From the NCBI RefSeq assembly GCF_023169945.1, contig NZ_AP025591.1:5998501-6062500 (forward strand): DNA of 64,000 bases. Reading direction: 5' to 3'. Origin of the DNA: Anaeromyxobacter oryzae. GTDB lineage: Bacteria > Myxococcota > Myxococcia > Myxococcales > Anaeromyxobacteraceae. The notes beneath the pieces were generated by a model. That model made no database searches and was not told where the DNA came from. It saw only the letters and a list, made by a program, of their open reading frames with translations. The position numbers and the translations under genes are program-made. Shown piece by piece: positions 17,401 to 23,819 of this stretch. Positions within the stretch are counted from its first letter, which is position 1, and each line of letters opens with the position of its first letter.

Positions 17401-18540
17401 TCACGCGGGGAGGCGGACCGTGAAGCGGGCGCCGCCGCCCGGCCGGTCGGAGTAATCGACCGTCCCGCCGTGGCGCTCGGCGATGCGCTTCACGAGGGCG
17501 AGCCCGAGCCCGACCCCCTTGTCCTTGGTGGTGATGAGGGGCTCGAAGAGGCGGAGGCGCGTCGCCGCGTCGACGCCCGGTCCGGTGTCGTCGACGTCGA
17601 CCTCGACGGTGCCGTCCGCGCGGCGGCCGCGGACGGTGACCGCGCCCTCCGGGGACGCCGCGAAGACGGCGTTCTCGATCAGGTTCACGAACACCTGGCG
17701 GAGCTGGACGGGGTCGCCGTCCACGGCCGGGAGCGCCTCCAGCCCCTCGAGCGACACGGCGACGGCGGGCGGGCGGCTCACCGCGTCGGCGGCGCCGGTC
17801 ACCACCTCGGAGAGCGACACCGGCTCCTTCGCGAGCGGGCGGTTGCGGATCATGTCGAGCAGGTTGCTGATGATCCCGTTCGCGACGTTGAGCTGCTCGC
17901 CGATGCGGTCCACGTGCTTCCTCGCGCGCTCGTCGTCGCCGATCCGGCCGCGCAGGATGTAGAGCGACGTCTCGATGACGCCGAGCGGGTTCCGCAGGTC
18001 GTGCCCGATCGACGCGACGAGCTGGCCGAACGTCGAGAGCCGCTCCGCGCGCGCCGCCTGCGCGAGCAGGTCCTCCCGGTAGGTGTGGAGCATGATCGCG
18101 AGCTCGAGGTCGAGGATCTTGCCGAGGGCGTTCCGGACGCGCTCGAGCGCGGGCGGGTCCGCGTGGAAGCCCTCCCAGGCGACGCGCATCAGCTCGGTCC
18201 GGATCACGTTCATCGCGCCGAACATGTAGTGCTGCGGAAGCCCGATCCGGACGTGGACGCGGCCGATCCGGAAGCGGTTCGCCCAGTAGGCCTCGTCCCA
18301 CGGGCCGGAGAGGAGGCTGTCCATCCACGCGACGAGCGTCACCTTGAGGTGCCCGACGCGGCTCTCGCCGCCGACGAGCGCCTTCCGCGCCTCGTCGTGG
18401 GAGAGGATCCGGTCGTAGAAGACCTCCGAGATCCGGTCGAGGTCCCGGCGGGCATGGACGTGCAGGGCGTGGAGCGCCTGCTCGTCGACCGCGTCGAACC
18501 GCACGTATCGCTTGAGCTCGTCGAACACGGTCTCCGGCAT
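17401..18540 (-). CDS. globin-coupled heme oxygen-sensor histidine kinase (AfGcHK-like)
   Basis: 379 residues, cytoplasmic. Residues ~1-155 form a sensor globin: Tyr42 in SEVFYDRIL (distal) and His96 in RIGRVHVRIG (proximal heme ligand). HisKA follows with His180 in ASIGHDLRNPLG, then an ATPase domain (FVNLIENAVFA, DDTGPGVD, TKDKGVGLGLALV). In AfGcHK the equivalents are Tyr45, His99 and His183 from memory; the constant offset of three indicates an ortholog with a slightly different N-terminus. Oxygen binding to heme raises autophosphorylation in that protein. A good promoter lies 9 nt before the ATG with no ribosome binding site. Confidence 0.95.
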   Translation of the reverse strand: MPETVFDELKRYVRFDAVDEQALHALHVHARRDLDRISEVFYDRILSHDEARKALVGGESRVGHLKVTLVAWMDSLLSGPWDEAYWANRFRIGRVHVRIGLPQHYMFGAMNVIRTELMRVAWEGFHADPPALERVRNALGKILDLELAIMLHTYREDLLAQAARAERLSTFGQLVASIGHDLRNPLGVIETSLYILRGRIGDDERARKHVDRIGEQLNVANGIISNLLDMIRNRPLAKEPVSLSEVVTGAADAVSRPPAVAVSLEGLEALPAVDGDPVQLRQVFVNLIENAVFAASPEGAVTVRGRRADGTVEVDVDDTGPGVDAATRLRLFEPLITTKDKGVGLGLALVKRIAERHGGTVDYSDRPGGGARFTVRLPA

Positions 18541-18549
18541 GCGTCCCCG

Positions 18550-18578
18550 GATCTAGGGGGGCGCTCCCGCCCGGTCAA
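18550..18578 (-). promoter_or_regulatory. promoter of the globin-coupled kinase operon, leaderless
   Basis: Minus strand: TTGACC (18573-18578), 17-nt spacer, TAGATC (18550-18555), then nine bases to the ATG at 18540. No ribosome binding site is present. It is one of the best sigma-70-type promoters in the window and separates this operon from the CBS gene upstream. Confidence 0.65.
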
Positions 18579-18611
18579 CGCACGATGAGGCAGGGGGCCG
18601 CTCGCTGCACC

Positions 18612-19052
18612 TCAGGCGTCGCCCTGCCGCTCCCGGACGCGCACCGCCTCGGCCACGAGATCGAGGTCGCGCACCACGTCCGCGGCGAACCGGACGAAGT
18701 CGGCCTCGGTGACGATCCCGACGAGCTTCCCCTCGTCGTCGGCGACGGGGAGGCAGCCGTACTTCCGCTCGAGCATGAGCCGCGCGGCATGGGCCAGGCT
18801 CGAGGTCGCGCGCACGCAGACGGGATCCGGCGTCATCACGTCGCGGACCGGCAGATCGCGCGCCGCCGTCTTGGCGGACTGGCTGGAGCGGAGGACGTCA
18901 CGGTGCGTGAGGAGGCCGACCACGCGCCCGTCGCGCACCACGGGGAGGTGCCGGATCCCGCCGAGCCGGAGCAGCGACTCCGCGAGCGCGACGTCGTCGC
19001 TCTCGCGGACGGTCACGAGGTCCTTGGTCATGAAGTCGGCGACGGCGATCAT
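18612..19052 (-). CDS. tandem CBS-domain protein
   Basis: 146 residues: two CBS motifs (IAVADFMTKDLVTVRESD and VRDVMTPDPVCVRATSS) plus a helical C-terminus (FVRFAADVVRDLDLVAEAVR). It probably senses adenine nucleotides. The ATG follows GGGAGGGCTCG. TAGAAT at 19096-19101 (minus strand) is a likely -10 box giving a ~40-nt leader. It lies between a universal stress gene and the oxygen-sensor kinase, all on the same strand with 70-80 bp gaps. Confidence 0.85.
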   Translation of the reverse strand: MIAVADFMTKDLVTVRESDDVALAESLLRLGGIRHLPVVRDGRVVGLLTHRDVLRSSQSAKTAARDLPVRDVMTPDPVCVRATSSLAHAARLMLERKYGCLPVADDEGKLVGIVTEADFVRFAADVVRDLDLVAEAVRVRERQGDA

Positions 19053-19095
19053 CGAGCCCTCCCGCGCGGCCCCCGGTCGGGAAGCGGTCGACCCG

Positions 19096-19101
19096 ATTCT
19101 A
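19096..19101 (-). promoter_or_regulatory. -10 box TAGAAT of the CBS gene
   Basis: Minus-strand TAGAAT lies 43 nt before the ATG at 19052, in the gap after the universal stress gene. No good -35 match was found at 16-18 nt. Confidence 0.35.
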
Positions 19102-19130
19102 CACCGCCGATCGCGCGCCGCGGGCGACCG

Positions 19131-19553
19131 TCAGTGGACGACGAGGACCGGCTTCGGGCTGATGTGGACGAGCCGGTCGGAGACGCTGCCGAGGAACATG
19201 CGCGCCACCGCGCCGTGCCCGCGCGACCCGATCACGACCATCCCCACGTCTCCGGAGGCGGCCTCCTCGGCGATGGCCTCGGCCGGAGACCCGTAGAGGA
19301 CGGTCCGCCCGATCTCCAGCTCCGGCTTCTGCAGCGCCGTGACCGCCTTGTCGAGGAGCGCGTCGGCATACGCGCGGTGCTCCTTCTCGACCTCGGCGAT
19401 GGTGAGCCCGTAGACGTCCGGAGGAAGGAGCAGCCGCGGGACGACGTGCACGAGCGTGAGCTTGGCGCCGAACCGCACGGCGATGTCCACGGCCATCCGC
19501 GCGGCCTTCAGCGCGGACTCGGAGCCGTCGACCGCCACGAGGATACGCTTCAT
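19131..19553 (-). CDS. universal stress protein (UspA family)
   Basis: 140 residues, a single Usp domain. The N-terminus is MKRILVAVDGSESALKAARM, and the C-terminal nucleotide-binding signature is VIGSRGHGAVARMFLGSVSD. It is followed on the same strand by a CBS gene and the globin-coupled kinase operon. This mirrors the Usp-CBS-CBS group at 9574-11020 and suggests a shared stress or low-oxygen role, which is inference from context. Confidence 0.9.
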   Translation of the reverse strand: MKRILVAVDGSESALKAARMAVDIAVRFGAKLTLVHVVPRLLLPPDVYGLTIAEVEKEHRAYADALLDKAVTALQKPELEIGRTVLYGSPAEAIAEEAASGDVGMVVIGSRGHGAVARMFLGSVSDRLVHISPKPVLVVH

Positions 19554-20066
19554 GTGAGTCCCCCCCCGCGCGCGCCGGGCCGGTCAGCGCGCCGGCGCGC
19601 GCGAAGCAAGCTGGCGGGACGCGTTCGTGCGACCAGGCTGCGCGCGAGCCCTGGCCTCTTCACCCGCCCCCGCCGTCCCGCGTCTCCAGACTCGCCCGGG
19701 CCAGCCGCCAGGGCGAGTCGCGAGACCGCGGGGCCGCTCCGGCACTGCGCCCTCCCGGGCGGGGCTCGAGCGAGCGTCCCGATCGAACGAGACGCATCCC
19801 TGGCTCGAGGAGGAGCATGGCGTGGGCCAACCACGGCGGCGGCGGTTGCCGGTAAGGGTCGTACAGCGGCGGATTCCCGGAAATGCCGTGTTCTCGCATG
19901 AGTACGAGGCATGCCGCCGTGCCGCGCTGCGTGGCGCGACCGGGGGAGGCGTGCGCGGGTCCGGGCGGAAGTGGGAGACGCGGCGCACGAACCGCGCCGG
20001 AGATCGTGGAATGAATCCACGTACGGTGAATGGCAGCCGGCCCGGCCGTCGGTCGACGGCCGCCGA
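19554..20066. other. intergenic stretch, no convincing gene
   Basis: 513 bases between the universal stress gene start and the STAS-like gene stop. The best candidate is a 79-codon minus-strand frame at 19660-19899, which lacks a ribosome binding site and is arginine/proline-rich, so it is not called. Two hairpins are visible: CGTGGA/TCCACG at 20005-20021 and GGCCGTCG/CGACGGCC at 20044-20061. Confidence 0.5.
20044..20061 (-). terminator. hairpin after the STAS-like gene
   Basis: GGCCGTCG and CGACGGCC form a perfect 8-bp stem with a 2-nt loop, starting 5 nt beyond the minus-strand stop at 20067. No U-run follows, so it may protect a 3' end or assist Rho-dependent termination rather than act as an intrinsic terminator. 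Confidence 0.35.
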
Positions 20067-20375
20067 TCAGGCATGCCCCTCGCGCGCGTCCATCGGGACC
20101 CCGAGATACCCGAGCAGCCGCTTCTCGTGCCACCGGACGCCGTGCAGCGCGATCCGACACCCCGCGTGGACCAGGTCACGCGCGAGCTGGCCGAGCGCCG
20201 CCGCGTGGCAGTCCCGGACGGCGTGGAAGTCGATCTCCACCTCCGTGCCGGGCTCCGAGCTCTCGATGAGCTCGTGCAGTCGACGGGCGTCCTCCGCCCG
20301 GAACGTCGGGCCGAGCTCGATGACGAGCCGCCCCACGCCATGATCGAACGCGGGCCCTGCGATCTCGATGCCCAT
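20067..20375 (-). CDS. STAS-like domain protein
   Basis: 102 residues. The pattern beta-helix with EVEIDFHAVRDCHAAALGQLARDLV and RIALHGVRWHEKRLLGYLGV resembles STAS/anti-sigma-factor-antagonist folds, in which a short loop (here VRDCHAAAL) carries the regulatory Ser/Thr. That residue is not clearly conserved here, so phospho-switching is doubtful. The ATG follows GGAGGGCGCGG. The preceding ~40 bases are unusually A/T-rich (AAATAGAAAAATCG) and likely hold the promoter. The function is unknown. Confidence 0.55.
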   Translation of the reverse strand: MGIEIAGPAFDHGVGRLVIELGPTFRAEDARRLHELIESSEPGTEVEIDFHAVRDCHAAALGQLARDLVHAGCRIALHGVRWHEKRLLGYLGVPMDAREGHA

Positions 20376-20615
20376 CCGCGCCCTCCGGCCGGTGTTTACC
20401 GGAGGAAATAGAAAAATCGTGCCCGGTAAGGGCTACTCACTCATGCGGGGCGCGGGGCGCGTGCAAGCCTCCGGCGGCACAGGCGCTCGGGCCCACGGAT
20501 GGCAACGGATGACGACGCGTGTCGAGGGAGCAAGCTCGCACCGGCTGCGGCATGCCGCGCGGCGAGCTGCAAGCGCTGCGGGGAAGGAGGGGAGGGCGCG
20601 GACGCGCCCCCCGGA

Positions 20616-20816
20616 TCAGGCCTGCTTCGAGCTGTCCGTCGTCGACGTCTTGGCGCTCGCGGCCTTGTCCTCGTCCGCGCTGTCGCCCATCGCCTTCTTG
20701 AAGCTGCGGATCCCCTGACCGAGGCCGGCGCCGAGCTGCGGAAGCTTGTTCGCCCCGAACAGCACGACGACGATGAGGAGGATGATGATCAGCTCTGGCA
20801 TGCCGAGCCTGGGCAT
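20616..20816 (-). CDS. tatA: twin-arginine translocase subunit TatA
   Basis: 66 residues. The N-terminus is MPRLGMPELIIILLIVVVLF (one membrane helix), followed by the FGANKLPQLGAGLGQGIRSF amphipathic helix typical of TatA, then a charged tail. The start at 20816 is chosen because AAGGAAAGGA lies just upstream. TatA forms the pore-like oligomer for export of folded proteins. tatB and tatC are not in the window. It lies 51 bp after the FNR-type gene on the same strand. The Fe-S protein at 59165 has a Tat signal and is a plausible client. Confidence 0.92.
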   Translation of the reverse strand: MPRLGMPELIIILLIVVVLFGANKLPQLGAGLGQGIRSFKKAMGDSADEDKAASAKTSTTDSSKQA

Positions 20817-20832
20817 AGTGTCCTTTCCTTCT

Positions 20833-20848
20833 GCTCGAAGACTCGAGC
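20833..20848 (-). promoter_or_regulatory. hairpin between the FNR-type gene and tatA
   Basis: GCTCGA-N4-TCGAGC forms a 6-bp perfect stem 17 nt before the tatA ATG. There is no U-run. It could adjust tatA expression relative to the regulator gene; the role is not known. Confidence 0.35.
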
Positions 20849-20867
20849 GGCCTTCACATAACAAGAA

Positions 20868-21524
20868 TCAGGCCGCGTTGTCTTCCATGGCGATGGCGGC
20901 AAGACGCCGGTGATCCAGCACGCGCACGCCGCGCGAAGCGTCCACGACACCGTCCTTCTCGAGCTTGGTCAGGCAGCGCGACAGCGTTTCGGGGCGCATC
21001 CCGAGAAGTCGGGCGACCACCTGCTTCCGGACCGCGTTCGGCCGATCGGCGAGGAAGCGGGCGTGGGCGAGCGCGAAGCGCGCGACGCGGGACAGGCAGT
21101 CCCCCTGTCGCCAGTTCACCTCGTCGCGCTGCTGCCGGCTCTCCGTGAGGAGGAGATCCAGCACCACGCGGGCGGCGCTCTTCTCCGGGCCTACCCACTG
21201 GGAGAGGGCGTCACCGCTGATCCCGCAGATCTTCACGCGGGAGAGCGCCCGGACCTCGAAGGGCGACGGCTCCGTCTGGAGCGCCTCGGTGCAGAGCAGG
21301 CAGGAGGGGCCGCGGAGCGACAGGAGCAGCTCGGAGCCGCGCGGCGACACGGCCGAGAGCGCGACGAAGCCTTCCTTGATGAAGTAGACGGTCCGGGGGC
21401 GCTCACCCTGGGCGCAGATGGTCGCCCCGGATTCCCGGCTCGTCGGGGTGAGGCGGCAGCGGCCCTGCGACGCGAGGCCGAGGGAGCATGCGTTGCAGTC
21501 CGTCACCGGCGCGTTCGAGAGCAC
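20868..21524 (-). CDS. FNR-type Crp-family regulator with candidate [4Fe-4S] cysteines
   Basis: 218 residues from GTG, behind GGAGGAC. An N-terminal cysteine cluster (Cys10, Cys13, Cys23 in CNACSLGLASQGRC) precedes the cyclic-nucleotide-binding-like barrel. Cys100 lies in LSRVKICGISGDALSQ, the position that in E. coli FNR carries Cys122 (METSMVCEIPFETL by recall). Four cysteines placed this way predict an oxygen- or NO-labile [4Fe-4S] cluster. The C-terminal helix-turn-helix is RLLGMRPETLSRCLTKL, with the E..SR pattern of FNR proteins that read TTGAT-N4-ATCAA. It is divergent from moeA and followed by tatA. Confidence 0.88.
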   Translation of the reverse strand: MLSNAPVTDCNACSLGLASQGRCRLTPTSRESGATICAQGERPRTVYFIKEGFVALSAVSPRGSELLLSLRGPSCLLCTEALQTEPSPFEVRALSRVKICGISGDALSQWVGPEKSAARVVLDLLLTESRQQRDEVNWRQGDCLSRVARFALAHARFLADRPNAVRKQVVARLLGMRPETLSRCLTKLEKDGVVDASRGVRVLDHRRLAAIAMEDNAA

Positions 21525-21547
21525 ACGTCCTCCACGAGTGGAGCAGC

Positions 21548-21561
21548 TTGATCGGCGTCTG
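21548..21561. promoter_or_regulatory. partial FNR-like box near the FNR-type gene start
   Basis: TTGAT-CGGC-GTCTG has one perfect and one partial half-site, 24-37 nt upstream of the regulator's GTG. It sits just downstream of a candidate -10 (TAGCTC, 21569-21574 minus strand), a position suited to autorepression. Confidence 0.3.
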
Positions 21562-21625
21562 TTTGCAGGAGCTAGGCCCGCGGAGATGCGGGGGTTTACG
21601 GCATCCCGCCTGCATCCCTTGCGCT

Positions 21626-21639
21626 TTGGCCTCGATCAA
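21626..21639. promoter_or_regulatory. FNR-like box between the FNR-type gene and moeA
   Basis: TTGGC-CTCG-ATCAA is a 14-bp inverted repeat close to TTGAT-N4-ATCAA. Its centre is ~71 nt upstream of the start site predicted from TAGCTC for the FNR-type gene, and ~73 nt upstream of moeA. It could serve both divergent genes. Confidence 0.45.
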
Positions 21640-21692
21640 TCCGTAAGCTGCGCAGGTTTTGCGGTTCGCGGGCGGCGCTCGAGGCTGCATGG

Positions 21693-21698
21693 CATAGT
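21693..21698 (+). promoter_or_regulatory. -10 box CATAGT of moeA
   Basis: CATAGT ends 7 nt before the ATG at 21706, with no ribosome binding site between. It fits the leaderless pattern. Confidence 0.4.
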
Positions 21699-21705
21699 GC
21701 GTGCG

Positions 21706-22875
21706 ATGGACCGGCTCCTGCGCATCCGCGCCGAAATCCTCGCCACGATCCAGCCGCTTCCCGCCGAACAGGTCACCGCCGGCGCGGCCCGGGGCCGATG
21801 GCTCGCCGCCGCCGCCCTCGCCCGCGTCGCGTCCCCACCCCACACCTGCGCGGCCATGGACGGCTACGCGGTCCGCGCAGCCGACGTCACCGGCGCGGCC
21901 ATCCTCCCGGTCCGGCAGACCGTCTACGCCGGGGACGTCCCGGCCGAGCCGCTCGCGGCGGGCGAGGCGGCGCGGATCTTCACCGGCGCGACGCTCCCGG
22001 CCGGCGCAGATGCCGTCGTCCGGGAGGAGGTCACGCGGGAGGAGCACGGGCGGGTCCAGTTCCGCGACGCGGCCCGCCCGGGCGAGAACGTCCGCAGGGC
22101 CGGCGAGGACGTCGAGGCGGGCGGTGTCGCGCTCCCCGCCGGGGTGCGGGTGGGCGCGCGCCAGGCGGCGCTGCTCGCCGCGGTGGGCGTCACCGCGGTG
22201 TCGGTGCGAGCGCGGCCGCGGGTCGCGGTGATCTCCACCGGCGACGAGGTCGTGTCGGGTCGCACGCCGGACTCGAACGGCCCGGCCATCGCCGCGCTCG
22301 TGTCTGCGCTCGGCGGCGAGCCGTTGCGCCGGAGCGCGGGAGATCGGCTCGAGGCCGTCGAGGCGGCGATCGCCGCGGCCCTCCGCGAGTCGGACGCGGT
22401 GCTGACCATCGGCGGCGTGTCGATCGGGGTCCGGGACCTCGTCCCCGCCGCCCTCGAGCGGCTCGGCGCCGACGTCCGCGTCCACGGCGTGCCGATGAAG
22501 CCCGGCAAGCCGTTCCTGTTCGCGCGCGCCGCGGAGCGGCCGGTGCTGGGGCTCCCCGGGAGCCCATCCGCGTGCCTCGTCGCGTTCGAGGTGTTCGCGC
22601 GGCCGGCGCTGCTCGCGCTCGCGGGCGCCGCGCGCACGGGCCGCCGCGCCGTGCCGCTGCGGCTCGCCGAGGCCACGGCGGGGAAGCCGGGGCGGGCGCG
22701 GCTCCTGTGGGCGGCGGTGGAGCCGGACGGGCGCGTCCGCCCGGTGGGGCGGGACGCGGCCCAGGTGCGGGGGCCCGCCCTCGCCGACGCGCTCGTGTGC
22801 CTGCCGTCCGGCGCGGGCGACCTGCCGGAGGGCGCGGAGGTGACGACGTGGCTGCTCGACGACGACGCGGGCTAG
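21706..22875 (+). CDS. moeA: molybdopterin molybdenumtransferase
   Basis: 389 residues. MoeA inserts molybdate into adenylated molybdopterin, the last common step of molybdenum cofactor synthesis. Signature segments are visible: CAAMDGYAVRA, RIFTGATLPAGADAVV, VISTGDEVV, SNGPAIAALV, GGVSIGVRD, MKPGKPFLFA and GLPGSPSACLV. Length is normal. The ATG at 21706 lacks a ribosome binding site but has CATAGT 7 nt upstream. It overlaps mobB by 28 bases. Location beside an FNR-type gene suggests anaerobic control of molybdoenzymes such as nitrate reductase. Confidence 0.95.
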   Translation: MDRLLRIRAEILATIQPLPAEQVTAGAARGRWLAAAALARVASPPHTCAAMDGYAVRAADVTGAAILPVRQTVYAGDVPAEPLAAGEAARIFTGATLPAGADAVVREEVTREEHGRVQFRDAARPGENVRRAGEDVEAGGVALPAGVRVGARQAALLAAVGVTAVSVRARPRVAVISTGDEVVSGRTPDSNGPAIAALVSALGGEPLRRSAGDRLEAVEAAIAAALRESDAVLTIGGVSIGVRDLVPAALERLGADVRVHGVPMKPGKPFLFARAAERPVLGLPGSPSACLVAFEVFARPALLALAGAARTGRRAVPLRLAEATAGKPGRARLLWAAVEPDGRVRPVGRDAAQVRGPALADALVCLPSGAGDLPEGAEVTTWLLDDDAG

Positions 22876-23762
22876 CCCCCATCGTCGCGGTTTCCGGCCC
22901 GAGCGGCGTCGGGAAGACGCGCCTGCTGGCGCGCCTCGTCGCCCACCTCGCGGCGCGCGGTGTCCGGGTCGGGATCCTGAAGCACACCGGACACCCGCAC
23001 GCGCTCGACGCGCCCGGCAAGGACACCGACGTGCTCCGGCGCGCCGGCGCGGTCGCCGCGGCGATCGAGGGACCCTCCGAGATGGCGTACTTCGGTCCCG
23101 CGCTGGGCGGCGCCCGCGCCCTCGCGCGGATGCTGCCGCCGGTCGACCTCGTGCTCGCGGAGGGCTGGAAGCGCGAGCCGCTGCCGCGGGTGGAGGTGCA
23201 CCGCGCGCGGGTCGCGCGGGCGTTCCTCTGCGCGACCGACCGGCGCGTGTTCGCCGTCGTCACGGACGCGCCACCCCCGCGCCCGCTCCCCACCTTCGGC
23301 GCCGACGACGTGGCGCCGCTCGCGGAGCTCCTCTGCGCCCGGTTCGGGATCGCAACTCCACGACGGGGGCCGTCGCGCTTGCGGGTGACACCGCCCGTGA
23401 GCAGCGTTCCCGCGGAGGGAAGCGAGCGCACGATCGCGCTCGGGAGACGATCGGACATGGCGAAGACGACGAACCGTCGGACCGGCAAGGCGAGCGGCGC
23501 GCGTGTCAGCCGCCGCGGGAGCCGCACGGGATCCCGCAGCGCGGCTGGCCGCAAGGGCGGGACCGCGACGCTCCGGACGCGCGGCCCGGAGTTCTACTCG
23601 GAGATCGGCAGGAAGGGCGGGAAGAGCCGCGGCGCGTCCGCGAAGCGGCCGCGCTCCAGCGGTTCGCGGTCCACCGGCGCACGGTCGGGATCGCGGTCGA
23701 CCCGCCGCGGCGGGGCTCGCTCCGGCGCGCGGCGCTCGTCGCGCCGCTCGACGTCGCGGTAG
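22848..23762 (+). CDS. mobB: MobB GTPase reading in frame into a KGG-repeat protein
   Basis: 304 residues from GTG 22848. Residues ~8-170 are MobB, the molybdopterin-guanine-dinucleotide accessory GTPase: VSGPSGVGKTRLLARL (P-loop), ILKHTGHPHALDAPGKDTD, VLAEGWKREPLPRVEVHR. No stop separates this from a C-terminal lysine/arginine/serine-rich part with two KGG motifs (GRKGGTATLR and SEIGRKGGKSRG), the stress-protein repeat of the KGG family. An ATG at 23457, 9 nt after GGGAGA, could instead start a separate 101-residue KGG protein. MobB alone is normally ~165-175 residues, so either a true fusion or two products from one frame. Confidence 0.8.
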   Translation: MAARRRRGLAPIVAVSGPSGVGKTRLLARLVAHLAARGVRVGILKHTGHPHALDAPGKDTDVLRRAGAVAAAIEGPSEMAYFGPALGGARALARMLPPVDLVLAEGWKREPLPRVEVHRARVARAFLCATDRRVFAVVTDAPPPRPLPTFGADDVAPLAELLCARFGIATPRRGPSRLRVTPPVSSVPAEGSERTIALGRRSDMAKTTNRRTGKASGARVSRRGSRTGSRSAAGRKGGTATLRTRGPEFYSEIGRKGGKSRGASAKRPRSSGSRSTGARSGSRSTRRGGARSGARRSSRRSTSR

Positions 23763-23806
23763 CCGCGCCAGCGGCCGGGCGCGGGGCGGGTGCGGCGGGG
23801 GCGTGG

Positions 23807-23812
23807 TAGAAC
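23807..23812 (+). promoter_or_regulatory. -10 box TAGAAC of the S9 peptidase gene
   Basis: TAGAAC ends 7 nt before the ATG at 23820; no ribosome binding site is present. Confidence 0.4.
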
Positions 23813-23819
23813 GCCCCGT

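Noticed and set aside
19660..19899. 79-codon minus-strand frame starting MREHGISGNPPLYDPYR
   Set aside because: It has no ribosome binding site or short-spaced -10 box, and most of it is arginine-rich low complexity. It is left as unannotated intergenic DNA.
19850..20432. Repeated GGTAAGGG motif (19851, 20425, and TGTAAGGG at 58480)
   Set aside because: Too short, and in unrelated positions relative to genes. No consistent spacing to starts or hairpins.
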